A stretch of DNA of 17,085 nt from [Eubacterium] saphenum (GCA_004554555.1 SFLN01000032.1:1-17085); one strand, 5' to 3'; counted from the stretch's first letter, positions 1 through 7,081 are shown. Numbers and translations: made by a program. The notes: generated by a model not told the origin, from the letters alone.

Positions 1-762
1 GCCGAGGCTCTCCTGCATATAGCGGGTGCGCGCCTTGCCGCGGTTCTCATAGTTGCCGTATGCGCGGAACGTCAGCCACATCGCCTTGATATAGTACAAA
101 ATCTTCGTCGGCTCGACCGCCTCTGCGACCTTGACACCAAAGCGCGGATTGTTTCCGAGACCGCCGGCGCTGTACACATCAAACAGACCGTCCGGACGGG
201 CGGCAAATCCCAAATCGCGGAAGGTTGCATGCGTCATATTCTTCGGTGAGTTCGAAAAACCAACCTTGAGCTTTCTCGGCATCTTTTCCTTGTTGATGAA
301 GGTCATCAGATACTCCGCAGCCGCCTCGGCGTAGGGCAGAACGTCGAAATACTCTCCCTGCTCCACACCGGAAAGCGGGGCGCACATGACGTTGCGCGGA
401 AAATCTCCCCCGCCGCCCATCGTGACAATACCGGCATCCAATGCTTCCTCCATAATCGTGTATACCTGTTCCGGCACCAGATTATGAAGCTGGATGGTCT
501 GGCAGGTGGTAAAATGCGCCAGCTTGACATCCTGCTCGCGGATTGCTTTGGCAACAAACGCCAGCTTTTCTTTGGTGACTCGTCCGGCAGACATGCGCAG
601 ACGGATCATGTTCGCCTTTCCGCCCTTCTGCGCGTAGCTGCCGTATCGTCCGGAAAAGCCCTTGTACTGCGCCATCGGCACTTCGCCTGCATAGAATTTT
701 TCTGTCATCTCGCGGAATGCCGGCAGGTCCTGCTTCCACTCCTGCGGATTGATTGTATTCAT
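1..762 (-). CDS. Nitrite/sulfite reductase-family hemoprotein, N-terminal part (runs off left edge)
   Basis: The frame starts with ATG at 762 behind a GGAGAGG ribosome site and stays open for 254 codons to base 1, so only the N-terminal part is present. Residues about 50-110 (from MIRLRMSAGR through the FTTCQTIQLHNL stretch) match the ferredoxin-like half domain of ferredoxin-dependent nitrite/sulfite reductases. Residues 117-133 (GGGGDFPRNVMCAPLSGV) and 200-210 (GGLGNNPRFGV) match the start of the siroheme/4Fe-4S domain. Family members reduce nitrite or sulfite by six electrons. The four cysteines that bind the cluster and siroheme normally lie further downstream, outside this window, so activity and substrate cannot be judged. 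The gene is transcribed away from groES from its own promoter at 806-834. The family is clear; whether it acts on sulfite, nitrite or something else is open. Confidence 0.85.
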   Translation of the reverse strand, partial: MNTINPQEWKQDLPAFREMTEKFYAGEVPMAQYKGFSGRYGSYAQKGGKANMIRLRMSAGRVTKEKLAFVAKAIREQDVKLAHFTTCQTIQLHNLVPEQVYTIMEEALDAGIVTMGGGGDFPRNVMCAPLSGVEQGEYFDVLPYAEAAAEYLMTFINKEKMPRKLKVGFSNSPKNMTHATFRDLGFAARPDGLFDVYSAGGLGNNPRFGVKVAEAVEPTKILYYIKAMWLTFRAYGNYENRGKARTRYMQESLG

Positions 763-805
763 ACAATTCCTCTCCTTTACGAAGAATTCTGATCTCTGTT
801 TTTTT

Positions 806-834
806 AGTATATCATATTTTTTCATATATTTCAA
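806..834 (-). promoter_or_regulatory. Sigma-A-type promoter of the nitrite/sulfite reductase gene
   Basis: On the minus strand a -35 box TTGAAA (834-829) is followed after exactly 17 bases by a -10 box TATACT (811-806), placing the start near 799 and giving a leader of about 37 bases before the ATG at 762. No operator for it is evident. Confidence 0.7.
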
Positions 835-961
835 TATGTATTAACAGAAAAAATGGGCAAATAATCCACAAAATTTATGGTAAAATAACCAAGAAGGCAA
901 TATCGAAAAAATGTTTATTTATGCATTTATACAAAAATGGTCAAAAATCTCTCAATACCAC
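835..961. other. AT-rich intergenic stretch between divergent promoters
   Basis: This AT-rich spacer lies between the minus-strand reductase promoter and the groESL promoter. Several short A and T runs are present. I see no credible gene, hairpin or repeat in it. Confidence 0.5.
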
Positions 962-989
962 TTGATTTTTTTCAAATATGGGTTAAAAT
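962..989 (+). promoter_or_regulatory. groESL promoter
   Basis: A -35-like TTGATT (962-967) and a -10-like TAAAAT (984-989) are separated by 16 bases. A TATAAT at 989-994 overlaps the -10 but has no -35 at the right distance. Transcription would start near 996, inside the CIRCE operator, the usual arrangement for HrcA repression in Gram-positive bacteria. Confidence 0.6.
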
Positions 990-993
990 ATAA

Positions 994-1020
994 TTAGCAC
1001 TCGGAGAGATTGAGTGCTAA
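994..1020. promoter_or_regulatory. CIRCE operator (HrcA-binding site)
   Basis: This is a perfect inverted repeat: TTAGCACTC (994-1002), nine spacer bases, then GAGTGCTAA (1012-1020). It is the canonical CIRCE element bound by the heat-shock repressor HrcA, whose folding depends on GroEL, giving feedback control of the operon. It lies over the predicted transcription start, 89 bases ahead of groES. hrcA itself is not in the window. Confidence 0.97.
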
Positions 1021-1108
1021 GTCGCTTAAACGGCAGCAAAAAATCAGAGCGACACGCCCGAGAAAACGGGTTGAAATAAAGGAAAATTTTATTAGGAGGA
1101 AATAAATT

Positions 1109-1441
1109 ATGACAATCAGACCTTTGGCAGACAGAGTTGTTATCAAGGCAGTCGAGGCGGAGGAAACGACCAAGAGCGGAATTATCCTCACGGCAGCTGC
1201 TCAGGAAAAGCCGTCCATCGCGGAAATCGTAGCGGTAGGCCCTGGCGGAATGGTTGACGGAAACGAAGTGAAGATGTTCGTAAAGGTTGGCGAAAAGGTG
1301 CTCATCAGCAAGTACGCAGGAACCGAGGTTAAGGTTGACGGCGTTGAGTACTCAATCGTTAAGCAGGACGATATTCTCGCAGTTGTTGAAGAAGCTTCCG
1401 CAGCAAAGAAGCCCGCTGCAAAAAAGACAACCAAGAAGTAA
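1109..1441 (+). CDS. groES: Co-chaperonin GroES with Lys/Ala-rich C-terminal tail
   Basis: This 110-residue protein is the heptameric lid of the cytosolic GroEL folding chamber. Characteristic segments are the N-terminal IRPLADRVVIK, the mobile-loop region (about residues 17-33, with SGIIL contacting GroEL), the VGPGG turn (43-47) and the C-terminal VKQDDILAVVE. The start is fixed by AGGAGGA at 1094-1100, eight bases before the ATG. GroES is normally about 94-97 residues. Here the core ends near residue 94 and is followed by about 16 extra residues rich in Lys and Ala, so the tail is positively charged. groEL starts 56 bases downstream and the pair is controlled by CIRCE. The identity is certain; the role of the tail is unknown. 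Confidence 0.98.
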   Translation: MTIRPLADRVVIKAVEAEETTKSGIILTAAAQEKPSIAEIVAVGPGGMVDGNEVKMFVKVGEKVLISKYAGTEVKVDGVEYSIVKQDDILAVVEEASAAKKPAAKKTTKK

Positions 1442-1462
1442 TTAAGTCAAAATCGTAAAAAA

Positions 1463-1474
1463 CGGATTAATCCG
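1463..1474. repeat. 12-bp perfect palindrome between groES and groEL
   Basis: CGGATTAATCCG is a perfect palindrome just ahead of the groEL ribosome site (GGAGGA, 1483-1488). It could form a small hairpin in the groESL mRNA or a cleavage site between the cistrons. No such function is shown here. Confidence 0.4.
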
Positions 1475-1497
1475 ATTACATTGGAGGAGAAGAAATT

Positions 1498-3129
1498 ATG
1501 TCTAAGGATATCATTTACGGAGAAGAAGCCAGAAAGGCTCTTCAGAAGGGCATCGACACACTTGCCGATACCGTTAAAATCACACTTGGCCCGAAGGGAA
1601 GAAACGTTGTTCTGTCGAAGAAGTTCGGCGCTCCGCTCATCACCAACGACGGCGTAACCATCGCAAAGGAAATCGAGCTTGAGGACGCTTTCGAGAATAT
1701 GGGCGCAGCTCTCGTCAAGGAAGTTGCAACCAAGACCAACGACGCTGCCGGCGACGGTACAACAACTGCTACGCTGCTTGCGCAGGCGCTCGTTCGCGAG
1801 GGTATGAAGAACATCGCAGCAGGCGCAAACCCGATGGTTGTCAAGAAGGGTATGAAGAAGGCTGTTGACGCAGCTGTTGAGGAAATCAAGAAAAACTCCA
1901 AGAAGGTTGCAGGCACCGCTGATATCGCTCGTGTAGCTACCGTTTCAGCAGGCGATGAGTTCATCGGAAAGCTGATTGCAGACGCAATGGAAAAGGTTTC
2001 CGCAGACGGCGTAATCACCCTCGAGGAGAGCAAGACCGCTGAAACCTACAGCGATGTTGTTGAGGGTATGCAGTTCGACAGAGGCTACATTTCGCCTTAT
2101 ATGGTAACCGATACCGATAAGATGGAAGCAATCCTCGACAACCCCTATATCCTCATCACCGACAAGAAGATTTCTTCCATTCAAGATATTCTCCCGCTGC
2201 TCGAGCAGATTGTACAGTCGGGCAGAAAGCTGCTGATTATCGCCGAGGACGTTGACGGCGACGCTCTCACCAACCTTATCCTCAACAAGCTGCGCGGCGT
2301 ATTCACCTGCGTTGCTGTAAAGGCGCCCGGCTTTGGTGACAGACGCAAGGAAATGCTCAAGGATATCGCTATCCTCACGGGCGGCGAGGTTATCACCGAG
2401 GAGCTTGGTCTTGACATCAAGGAAACCAAGATTGAACAGCTCGGTACTGCTAAGCAGGTTAAGGTTCTCAAGGAGAACACCATTATCGTTGACGGCGCAG
2501 GCAAGTCTGCGGATATCAAGGCAAGAGTCAACGAAATCAGAAACGCAATCGAGAACACAACCTCCGAGTTCGACAAGGAGAAGCTCCAGGAGCGCCTTGC
2601 GAAGCTTGCTGGCGGCGTTGGCGTAATCAAGGTCGGCGCAGCAACCGAGGTTGAGATGAAGGAGAAGAAGCTCCGCATCGAGGACGCTCTGGCAGCTACA
2701 AAGGCAGCTGTTGAAGAGGGTATTGTTGCAGGCGGCGGTGTTGCTCTGCTGAATGCAACGCCCGCTGTTCAGGAGGTTATGAACACTCTCGAGGGCGATG
2801 AAAAGACCGGTGCGGCTATCGTTCTGAAGGCTCTCGAGGAGCCGATTCGCCAGATTGCTCTGAACGCAGGCGTTGAGGGCTCGGTAATCATTGACACTAT
2901 CATCAAGAAGAAGACAGTCGGCTTCGGCTACGACGCTTACAGCGAGACTTACGGCGATATGATTAAGAAGGGAATTGTTGACCCTGCGAAGGTAACACGT
3001 TCTGCATTGCAGAATGCTTCTTCCGTAGCGGAGATGGTTCTGACGACCGAGAGTCTGGTTGCGGATAAGCCCGAGCCCGAGGCACCTGCGGCAGCTGCTC
3101 CTGCGGGCGGTATGGGCGGAATGTATTAA
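1498..3129 (+). CDS. groEL: Chaperonin GroEL (60 kDa)
   Basis: This 543-residue protein is the ATP-driven double-ring folding chamber of the cytosol and works with GroES. Seen directly are the ATP-site motifs (ITLGPKGRNV near 28-37, NDGVTIAKEI near 50-59, GDGTTT at 85-90), the apical-domain segment containing KAPGFGDRR, and the C-terminal Gly/Met tail GGMGGMY. Length is normal for the family and no motif is missing. The start follows GGAGGA with suitable spacing. It is the second gene of the CIRCE-controlled operon, and a strong hairpin terminator lies about 25 bases after the stop. The opposite strand carries long open frames, a by-product of strongly biased codon use rather than genes. Confidence 0.99.
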   Translation: MSKDIIYGEEARKALQKGIDTLADTVKITLGPKGRNVVLSKKFGAPLITNDGVTIAKEIELEDAFENMGAALVKEVATKTNDAAGDGTTTATLLAQALVREGMKNIAAGANPMVVKKGMKKAVDAAVEEIKKNSKKVAGTADIARVATVSAGDEFIGKLIADAMEKVSADGVITLEESKTAETYSDVVEGMQFDRGYISPYMVTDTDKMEAILDNPYILITDKKISSIQDILPLLEQIVQSGRKLLIIAEDVDGDALTNLILNKLRGVFTCVAVKAPGFGDRRKEMLKDIAILTGGEVITEELGLDIKETKIEQLGTAKQVKVLKENTIIVDGAGKSADIKARVNEIRNAIENTTSEFDKEKLQERLAKLAGGVGVIKVGAATEVEMKEKKLRIEDALAATKAAVEEGIVAGGGVALLNATPAVQEVMNTLEGDEKTGAAIVLKALEEPIRQIALNAGVEGSVIIDTIIKKKTVGFGYDAYSETYGDMIKKGIVDPAKVTRSALQNASSVAEMVLTTESLVADKPEPEAPAAAAPAGGMGGMY

Positions 3130-3154
3130 TTCCCAAGAAAATTCGATAAATAAG

Positions 3155-3196
3155 AATTGCCCCTTGCGAGAAGCGAGGGGCAATTTGCGTAATTTT
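3155..3196 (+). terminator. Rho-independent terminator of groESL
   Basis: AATTGCCCCT (3155-3164) pairs with AGGGGCAATT (3176-3185). The stem extends inward by a T-G wobble, G-C and C-G to 13 pairs around a GAGAA loop. A T run follows at 3192-3196. Confidence 0.85.
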
Positions 3197-3198
3197 TG

Positions 3199-3345
3199 CA
3201 ATGCGCGTTCCGAGCACCGCGTAGCGAAAAAAGTCTTTTTGGAAGTCTTGAAACCTTTTTCTTCAGAAAAAGGTTTCAAGCCGCCGGAGGCACTGGAGCG
3301 AAGCGTCAATACTGAAGGCGAAGCCATAAAATCATAAAAAAATAA
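3199..3345. repeat. Gene-free stretch with a 15-bp perfect hairpin, possible dispersed-repeat remnant
   Basis: CTTGAAACCTTTTTC (3247-3261) and its exact complement (3266-3280) form a 15-bp stem with a TTCA loop. It is followed by GCCGCCGGAGGC and short GAAGCG/GCGAAGCC repeats. The arrangement resembles intergenic hairpin elements recurring in genomes of this bacterial group; that resemblance is from memory, not a search. No coding frame here is convincing. Confidence 0.45.
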
Positions 3346-3400
3346 TTGAACAAATTAATCATTACAGAAAAACTCTGCATCAGTTCAGCAACCCTTGCCA

Positions 3401-3851
3401 ATTTTTCGGGTTCGACACCCGAAAAATCGCAAGAAACCAGAACGACCTCACCTCGATGGTAAAACCAATAAGTTCGAGCGCGATTTTGAGAAGCGAGGAA
3501 CGAGTTTCTCAAAATCGCGCATTTTCGGCGGTTCGATGCCGCCGAAAATGCCGAGAGCGCGTAAAAATCAAAGTGAGTTCCGAGGTAAAAGCAGGAGGCT
3601 AACCCAAGCAAATTTTCCGACTCGATGTCGGAAAATTTGCCCGCGTTTTTGGAAAACGAAGTTTTTCAAAAACGCGCGATTTTTCGGGTTCGATGCCCGA
3701 AAAATCGCCCGCGCCTTCCGCAAAGCAATTCCAACAGTAAAACTCGGCACAAACCGCGTGTGCAGTCACGCAAAACACGCCCGCCAATTCCTCAATCTTC
3801 GGGCGTGACTGCACACGCGCATTTTCGGCGGTTCGACGCCGCCGAAAATGC
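3401..3851. repeat. Cluster of eight long hairpins, five with a TCGAY loop
   Basis: Perfect or near-perfect inverted repeats follow one another. Type A has a TCGAY loop in one orientation: 3401-3427 (11-bp stem), 3519-3551 (13 bp), 3608-3640 (14 bp), 3676-3708 (13 bp) and 3819-3851 (13 bp). Type B has other loops: 3478-3520 (15 bp), 3642-3676 (15 bp with one G-T pair) and 3755-3819 (17 bp, 31-base loop). They abut as B-A, A-B-A and B-A blocks joined by GCGC or CCGCG. Stem sequences differ between elements but pairing is kept on both arms. The elements at 3519 and 3819 differ at one base and lie exactly 300 bp apart. Frames crossing the cluster are translated palindromes, so I treat it as non-coding. 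Confidence 0.85.
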
Positions 3852-4025
3852 CAAGGTTTCGCAGAAACCCCAACTCTATTTGCAATGCCCAACAGGAATT
3901 CCCACAAAGTCGGTACCGTTCGCGAAAAAGTCGGTGAACGAGCAAAGCGGTTTTGCAGGGAGAAGCAAGACATTCACCAAAATCCGGGTTCTAAAAAACA
4001 AGGCTGCCGGACAATCCCCAAACGC
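3852..4025. other. Intergenic stretch between hairpin cluster and rnpB terminator
   Basis: There is a short hairpin GGTTTC-GCA-GAAACC at 3855-3869 and no other strong structure. I see no ribosome site joined to a plausible reading frame, so I call no gene here. Confidence 0.4.
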
Positions 4026-4052
4026 AAAAAGCCCCCGCCAAAGGCAAGGAGC
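4026..4052 (-). terminator. Terminator downstream of rnpB
   Basis: On the minus strand GCTCC..GCC pairs with GGC.GGGGC around a TTT loop (4052-4031) and is followed by TTTTT (4030-4026). A second T run lies directly after the rnpB 3' end (4077-4072). Confidence 0.65.
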
Positions 4053-4077
4053 AGCCCGCTATAAATAAAGTAAAAAA

Positions 4078-4428
4078 CGCTGTTCATCGATAAGCCGGGT
4101 TCTGTCGTGTATAATCATCTATCTAGCTCTTTCGTCACCGAAAGAGTCAAGCCGCCTTAAACGAGGCGCGCCGAGCAGACGCGTTATCCCCCGTACCAAT
4201 CGGCGTTGCATCGGATAGGGTTTACATAGCAGTGCAGTCTCCTGCACTCTGGTGAGCTCTTACCTCGCCTTTCCACCCTTACAGCGACTGCAAGCAGTCA
4301 CCGCGGTATATCTCTGTTGCACTAGCCCTAAGGTCGCCCTCGGCTGACGTTATCAGCTACCCTGCTCTGTGATGCCCGGACTTTCCTCAGCACGTTCCCA
4401 CGCGCCGCGATTATATAACGAACAGCGT
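4078..4428 (-). ncRNA. rnpB: RNase P RNA, bacterial type A
   Basis: This is the catalytic RNA of RNase P, which removes the 5' leader of tRNA precursors. On the minus strand the conserved 5' block GAGGAAAGTCCGGGC lies at 4388-4374. The ACAGAGATATACCG and GGTAAGAGCTCACC blocks lie in the middle. The universal 3' block ACAGAACCCGGCTTA lies at 4105-4091. The ends pair as P1: CGCTGTTC (4427-4420) with GAACAGCG (4085-4078), which sets the boundaries. The length of about 350 bases and the block order fit type A. A promoter lies directly upstream and a T run plus terminator follow. An open frame on the opposite strand across its 5' part is not a gene. Confidence 0.96.
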
Positions 4429-4441
4429 TCATTACCATACT

Positions 4442-4470
4442 ATTTTACCACAATTCAACCAAAATTTCAA
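4442..4470 (-). promoter_or_regulatory. rnpB promoter
   Basis: On the minus strand TTGAAA (4470-4465), a 17-base spacer and TAAAAT (4447-4442) place the start near 4435, a few bases upstream of the P1 helix. Confidence 0.75.
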
Positions 4471-4567
4471 GCCTATCCCGCAAAATTTTTCGGGGAAATA
4501 AATCTCACTTTGTTCCCCAAACACATATTTCACTTAAAAAATACACATAATTTTCATATTCCAAACC

Positions 4568-4596
4568 TTGACAAATATAGTGTATTGTATTATAAT
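4568..4596 (+). promoter_or_regulatory. Consensus promoter of the acyl-CoA synthetase gene
   Basis: TTGACA (4568-4573) and TATAAT (4591-4596) are both exact consensus with a 17-base spacer, so strong basal transcription is expected. The start would be near 4603, leaving a leader of about 59 bases. Confidence 0.85.
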
Positions 4597-4661
4597 GGAT
4601 AATAGCGGTATTATACACAAATGAGGAATACTGCGAATTATGGAAGGGAATTTTTGAAAGA

Positions 4662-6332
4662 ATGGATGTTGAGTCATATCATCTCAATTTCGTTACAGAA
4701 GAATACAACGAAGACGGGAGCTTGAAAAAATTTGGTATAAAGTATCCCGAAAACTTCAATTTCGGGTATGACATTATCGATAAATACGCGGAGTTGGAAC
4801 CCAACCGCCGCGCGTTAATGTGGGTTGACCTCAAGGGGAACGAAAAAACATTCACCTACGGGGATCTGTCGAGGCTGTCAAACAAGGCGGCAAATATGTT
4901 CCTCGCGCACGGTATCAAAAAGGGCGACCACGTTATTCTCGTCATGAAGCGCCACTATCAGTTCTGGTACACGATGATGGCGCTGATTAAAATAGGCGCA
5001 ATCGCTATTCCCGCGACCTATCTCCTTACCGTTAAGGATTTTGTTTACCGTATGGACGCTGCGGACGTCAAGGGCGTTGTCGCAACTCACGACGGCGAGG
5101 TGTGCGACTTTATTGACGCTGCCGACAAAAAGACCGAGGGCGACCTCAAGTGCAAGTTTATCGTAAACGGGACAAAAGAGGGCTGGCTGTCGTTTGACGA
5201 GGAGATTGAAAAATATCCCGATACGCTGGAAAGAGTGCCCACAAAAGCGGACGAGATTTTCCTGCTGTATTTCACGAGCGGCACCACGGGTTACCCGAAA
5301 ATGGCAATCCACGACCACACGCTTGCTCTCGCGCACATTCAGACCGCAAAGCACTGGCAGAAGGTTTGCCCGAACGGTATCCACCTCACGGTTTCCGACT
5401 CGGGCTGGGCAAAATCCGCCTGGGGCAAGCTCTACGGGCAGCTCGCTATGGGAACGTGCGTTTTCGTGTACGATTTCGACAAGTTTATCCCCGAAAATAT
5501 GCTGGCGATTATGGAGAAATACAAAATCACCACGTTCTGCGCACCGCCCACAATGTACAGATTTTTCATCAACGCGGGACTGGAGAAATACGATTTGTCC
5601 AGCTTGAAATACTGCAATATCGCAGGAGAAGCGCTTTCCGCCGAGGTTTTCAATCGTTGGAAGGAAGCCACGGGGCTGGAGCTGATGGAGGGCTTCGGTC
5701 AGACCGAGAGCACCTGCCTTATCGGAAATATCATCGGAATGAAGCCAAAGCCCGGCTCGATGGGCAAGCCTACGCCGCTTTATGACATCGATTTGGTTGA
5801 CAAGGACGGAAATTCCGTGCCTCCGGGAGTTGTGGGAGAGATTGTTGTCAAGGGTGACTACGAGCATACGCCGGGGCTTTTCCGCGGGTATTACAACAAC
5901 GAAGAGGCTACCCAAAAGGTTTGGCACGACGGAATGTACCACACGGGCGACACCGCGACGCGTGATGAGGACGGGTATTACTGGTACGTCGGGAGAAACG
6001 ACGATGTTATCAAGTCGAGCGGTTATCGCATAGGGCCGTTTGAGATTGAGAGCGTTCTCGCAACTCACCCGGCGGTTCTGGAATGCGCGGTGACGGGAGT
6101 TCCGCACCCGATTCGAGGCGAGGTTGTAAAGGCAACGATTGTGCTGTCGGAGGGCTACGAGCCGACCGAGGAGCTGAAGGTTGACATTCAGAACCACGTT
6201 AAGAAGAACACGGCGCCTTACAAGTACCCGAGAGTTGTGGAGTTTGTGAAGGAGCTTCCCAAGACGATTAGCGGAAAAATTCGCCGTGTTGAGATACGCG
6301 AAAACGACAAGGACAAGGATTTCAAGAAATAA
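4662..6332 (+). CDS. AMP-binding acyl-CoA synthetase, medium-chain (ACSM-like)
   Basis: This 556-residue enzyme of the ANL superfamily activates a carboxylic acid to acyl-AMP and then acyl-CoA. Motifs appear in order: P-loop YFTSGTTGYPK (203-213), GFGQTES (344-350), YHTGD (426-430), the hinge region GRNDDVIKSSGYRIG (444-458) and the C-terminal catalytic-lysine motif PKTISGKIRR (533-542, Lys539). The DSGWAKSAWGKLYGQ stretch (246-260) is typical of medium-chain synthetases close to acetyl-CoA synthetase. No membrane segment is seen, so it should be cytosolic. The start follows a distant purine-rich AAGGGA; two short out-of-frame ATGs precede it. It converges on the minus-strand biosynthetic cluster. 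It could supply a starter acyl-CoA, but its own strong promoter also fits general acid activation. Substrate is not determined. Confidence 0.9.
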   Translation: MDVESYHLNFVTEEYNEDGSLKKFGIKYPENFNFGYDIIDKYAELEPNRRALMWVDLKGNEKTFTYGDLSRLSNKAANMFLAHGIKKGDHVILVMKRHYQFWYTMMALIKIGAIAIPATYLLTVKDFVYRMDAADVKGVVATHDGEVCDFIDAADKKTEGDLKCKFIVNGTKEGWLSFDEEIEKYPDTLERVPTKADEIFLLYFTSGTTGYPKMAIHDHTLALAHIQTAKHWQKVCPNGIHLTVSDSGWAKSAWGKLYGQLAMGTCVFVYDFDKFIPENMLAIMEKYKITTFCAPPTMYRFFINAGLEKYDLSSLKYCNIAGEALSAEVFNRWKEATGLELMEGFGQTESTCLIGNIIGMKPKPGSMGKPTPLYDIDLVDKDGNSVPPGVVGEIVVKGDYEHTPGLFRGYYNNEEATQKVWHDGMYHTGDTATRDEDGYYWYVGRNDDVIKSSGYRIGPFEIESVLATHPAVLECAVTGVPHPIRGEVVKATIVLSEGYEPTEELKVDIQNHVKKNTAPYKYPRVVEFVKELPKTISGKIRRVEIRENDKDKDFKK

Positions 6333-6335
6333 GAC

Positions 6336-6357
6336 AAGCCGCTCGAAAGGGCGGCTT
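6336..6357. terminator. GNRA-loop hairpin between convergent genes
   Basis: AAGCCGCTC pairs with GGGCGGCTT (9 bp, one wobble) around a GAAA tetraloop, between the stops of the acyl-CoA synthetase and the flavoprotein gene. It probably serves both directions. The T tracts on either side are weak. Confidence 0.6.
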
Positions 6358-6364
6358 CGCGTTT

Positions 6365-7081
6365 TCACTTTTGCTTGCGTTTTTCTTCCCAGTGCGCCGA
6401 GGTAATTGTTTCAAAACCTTTAGGCGACAAAATCGGCTTTGCAATGCGCTTTTTGGTTTCCTCGCTCAAACAGAGCTTCTCGGAAAACTCCGCGCCGGCT
6501 TTCCTGACGTCGGCGAGATAGCCGTCGCGCTGGCGCTTGGCGTTACCCGAGATGAAAAGCTCGCCCTGCCCGCACAAAATCACGGTGTATTTTCCCTCGC
6601 CGCAAATGAGGTCAAACTGCTTCAAAAGCGCGGGATAAACCGCGTTCGCGTCAACATACCCGCACGACGAAACCACCACGAGCTTCTTCTCGAGCAAACT
6701 TTTCTCGCGCAGCTCGTGGAAACAGATATTCCGCTCCTCGACAACATTCCCGAGGTACGGCAGCATAAACGGCAAGCAGCGGTCGGTCATCATCTTGACC
6801 TTAGACGGCATACCGAAAAAGTACAGCGGAAAGCTCTCGACAATAATATCCGCCGCGAGAATTTTCCCGCGAAGCTCCGCCATATCATCGTTAATCACGC
6901 AGCGCCCGTCCGTTTTCCCCCAGCACGAATAGCACCCCATACACGGCTTTATATCAAGCTTTTGAAGCTCCGCGACCTCAACCTCGGTGCTTTCGGGAAA
7001 GCCGCTCAGAAACGCGCGCGTGACGTTCATTGTGTTGGATTTTTCACCTTTTGGGCTGCCGTTAATCACAAGAATTTTCAT
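6365..7081 (-). CDS. Iron-sulfur flavoprotein / NAD(P)H-dependent FMN reductase family
   Basis: This 238-residue protein has a flavodoxin-like fold. The N-terminal KILVINGSPKGEKSNT has the FMN-phosphate loop (residues 8-17). Cysteines 47, 50, 53 and 61 form a CX2CX2CX7C pattern followed by INDDM. In iron-sulfur flavoproteins (Isf) this compact motif binds a 4Fe-4S cluster beside FMN and passes electrons. The SFPLYFFGMPSKVK stretch also fits the family. Its ATG overlaps the stop of the upstream phosphopantetheinyl transferase by four bases (ATGA), so the two are translationally coupled and this is the last gene of the ketosynthase operon. It may carry out a redox step on the product, but no substrate can be read from the sequence. 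It does not look like a known enoyl reductase. Confidence 0.82.
   Translation of the reverse strand: MKILVINGSPKGEKSNTMNVTRAFLSGFPESTEVEVAELQKLDIKPCMGCYSCWGKTDGRCVINDDMAELRGKILAADIIVESFPLYFFGMPSKVKMMTDRCLPFMLPYLGNVVEERNICFHELREKSLLEKKLVVVSSCGYVDANAVYPALLKQFDLICGEGKYTVILCGQGELFISGNAKRQRDGYLADVRKAGAEFSEKLCLSEETKKRIAKPILSPKGFETITSAHWEEKRKQK

Noticed and set aside
1945..3327. Long open frame antisense to groEL
   Set aside because: It mirrors groEL codon bias, has no family motif and no ribosome site; groEL on the plus strand is certain.
3519..3851. tRNA genes at the TTCGAY hairpins
   Set aside because: Only a T-arm-like hairpin is present; no D-arm, anticodon arm or CCA-compatible acceptor end.
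3395..4068. Overlapping plus-strand open frames in the hairpin cluster, Arg/Lys/Pro-rich
   Set aside because: Their residues are translated palindromes repeated in several frames, with no ribosome site; the DNA pattern is explained by inverted repeats.
4369..4602. Plus-strand open frame overlapping the rnpB 5' end
   Set aside because: It lies across the conserved RNase P RNA 5' region and both flanking promoters; no protein features.
4621..4661. Leader peptides from out-of-frame ATGs ahead of the acyl-CoA synthetase
   Set aside because: Two short out-of-frame starts exist (4621, 4640), but neither has a clear ribosome site or attenuator-type codons.
4878..6368. Long open frame antisense to the acyl-CoA synthetase
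   Set aside because: No recognisable domain; it is the complement of a well-supported ANL enzyme.
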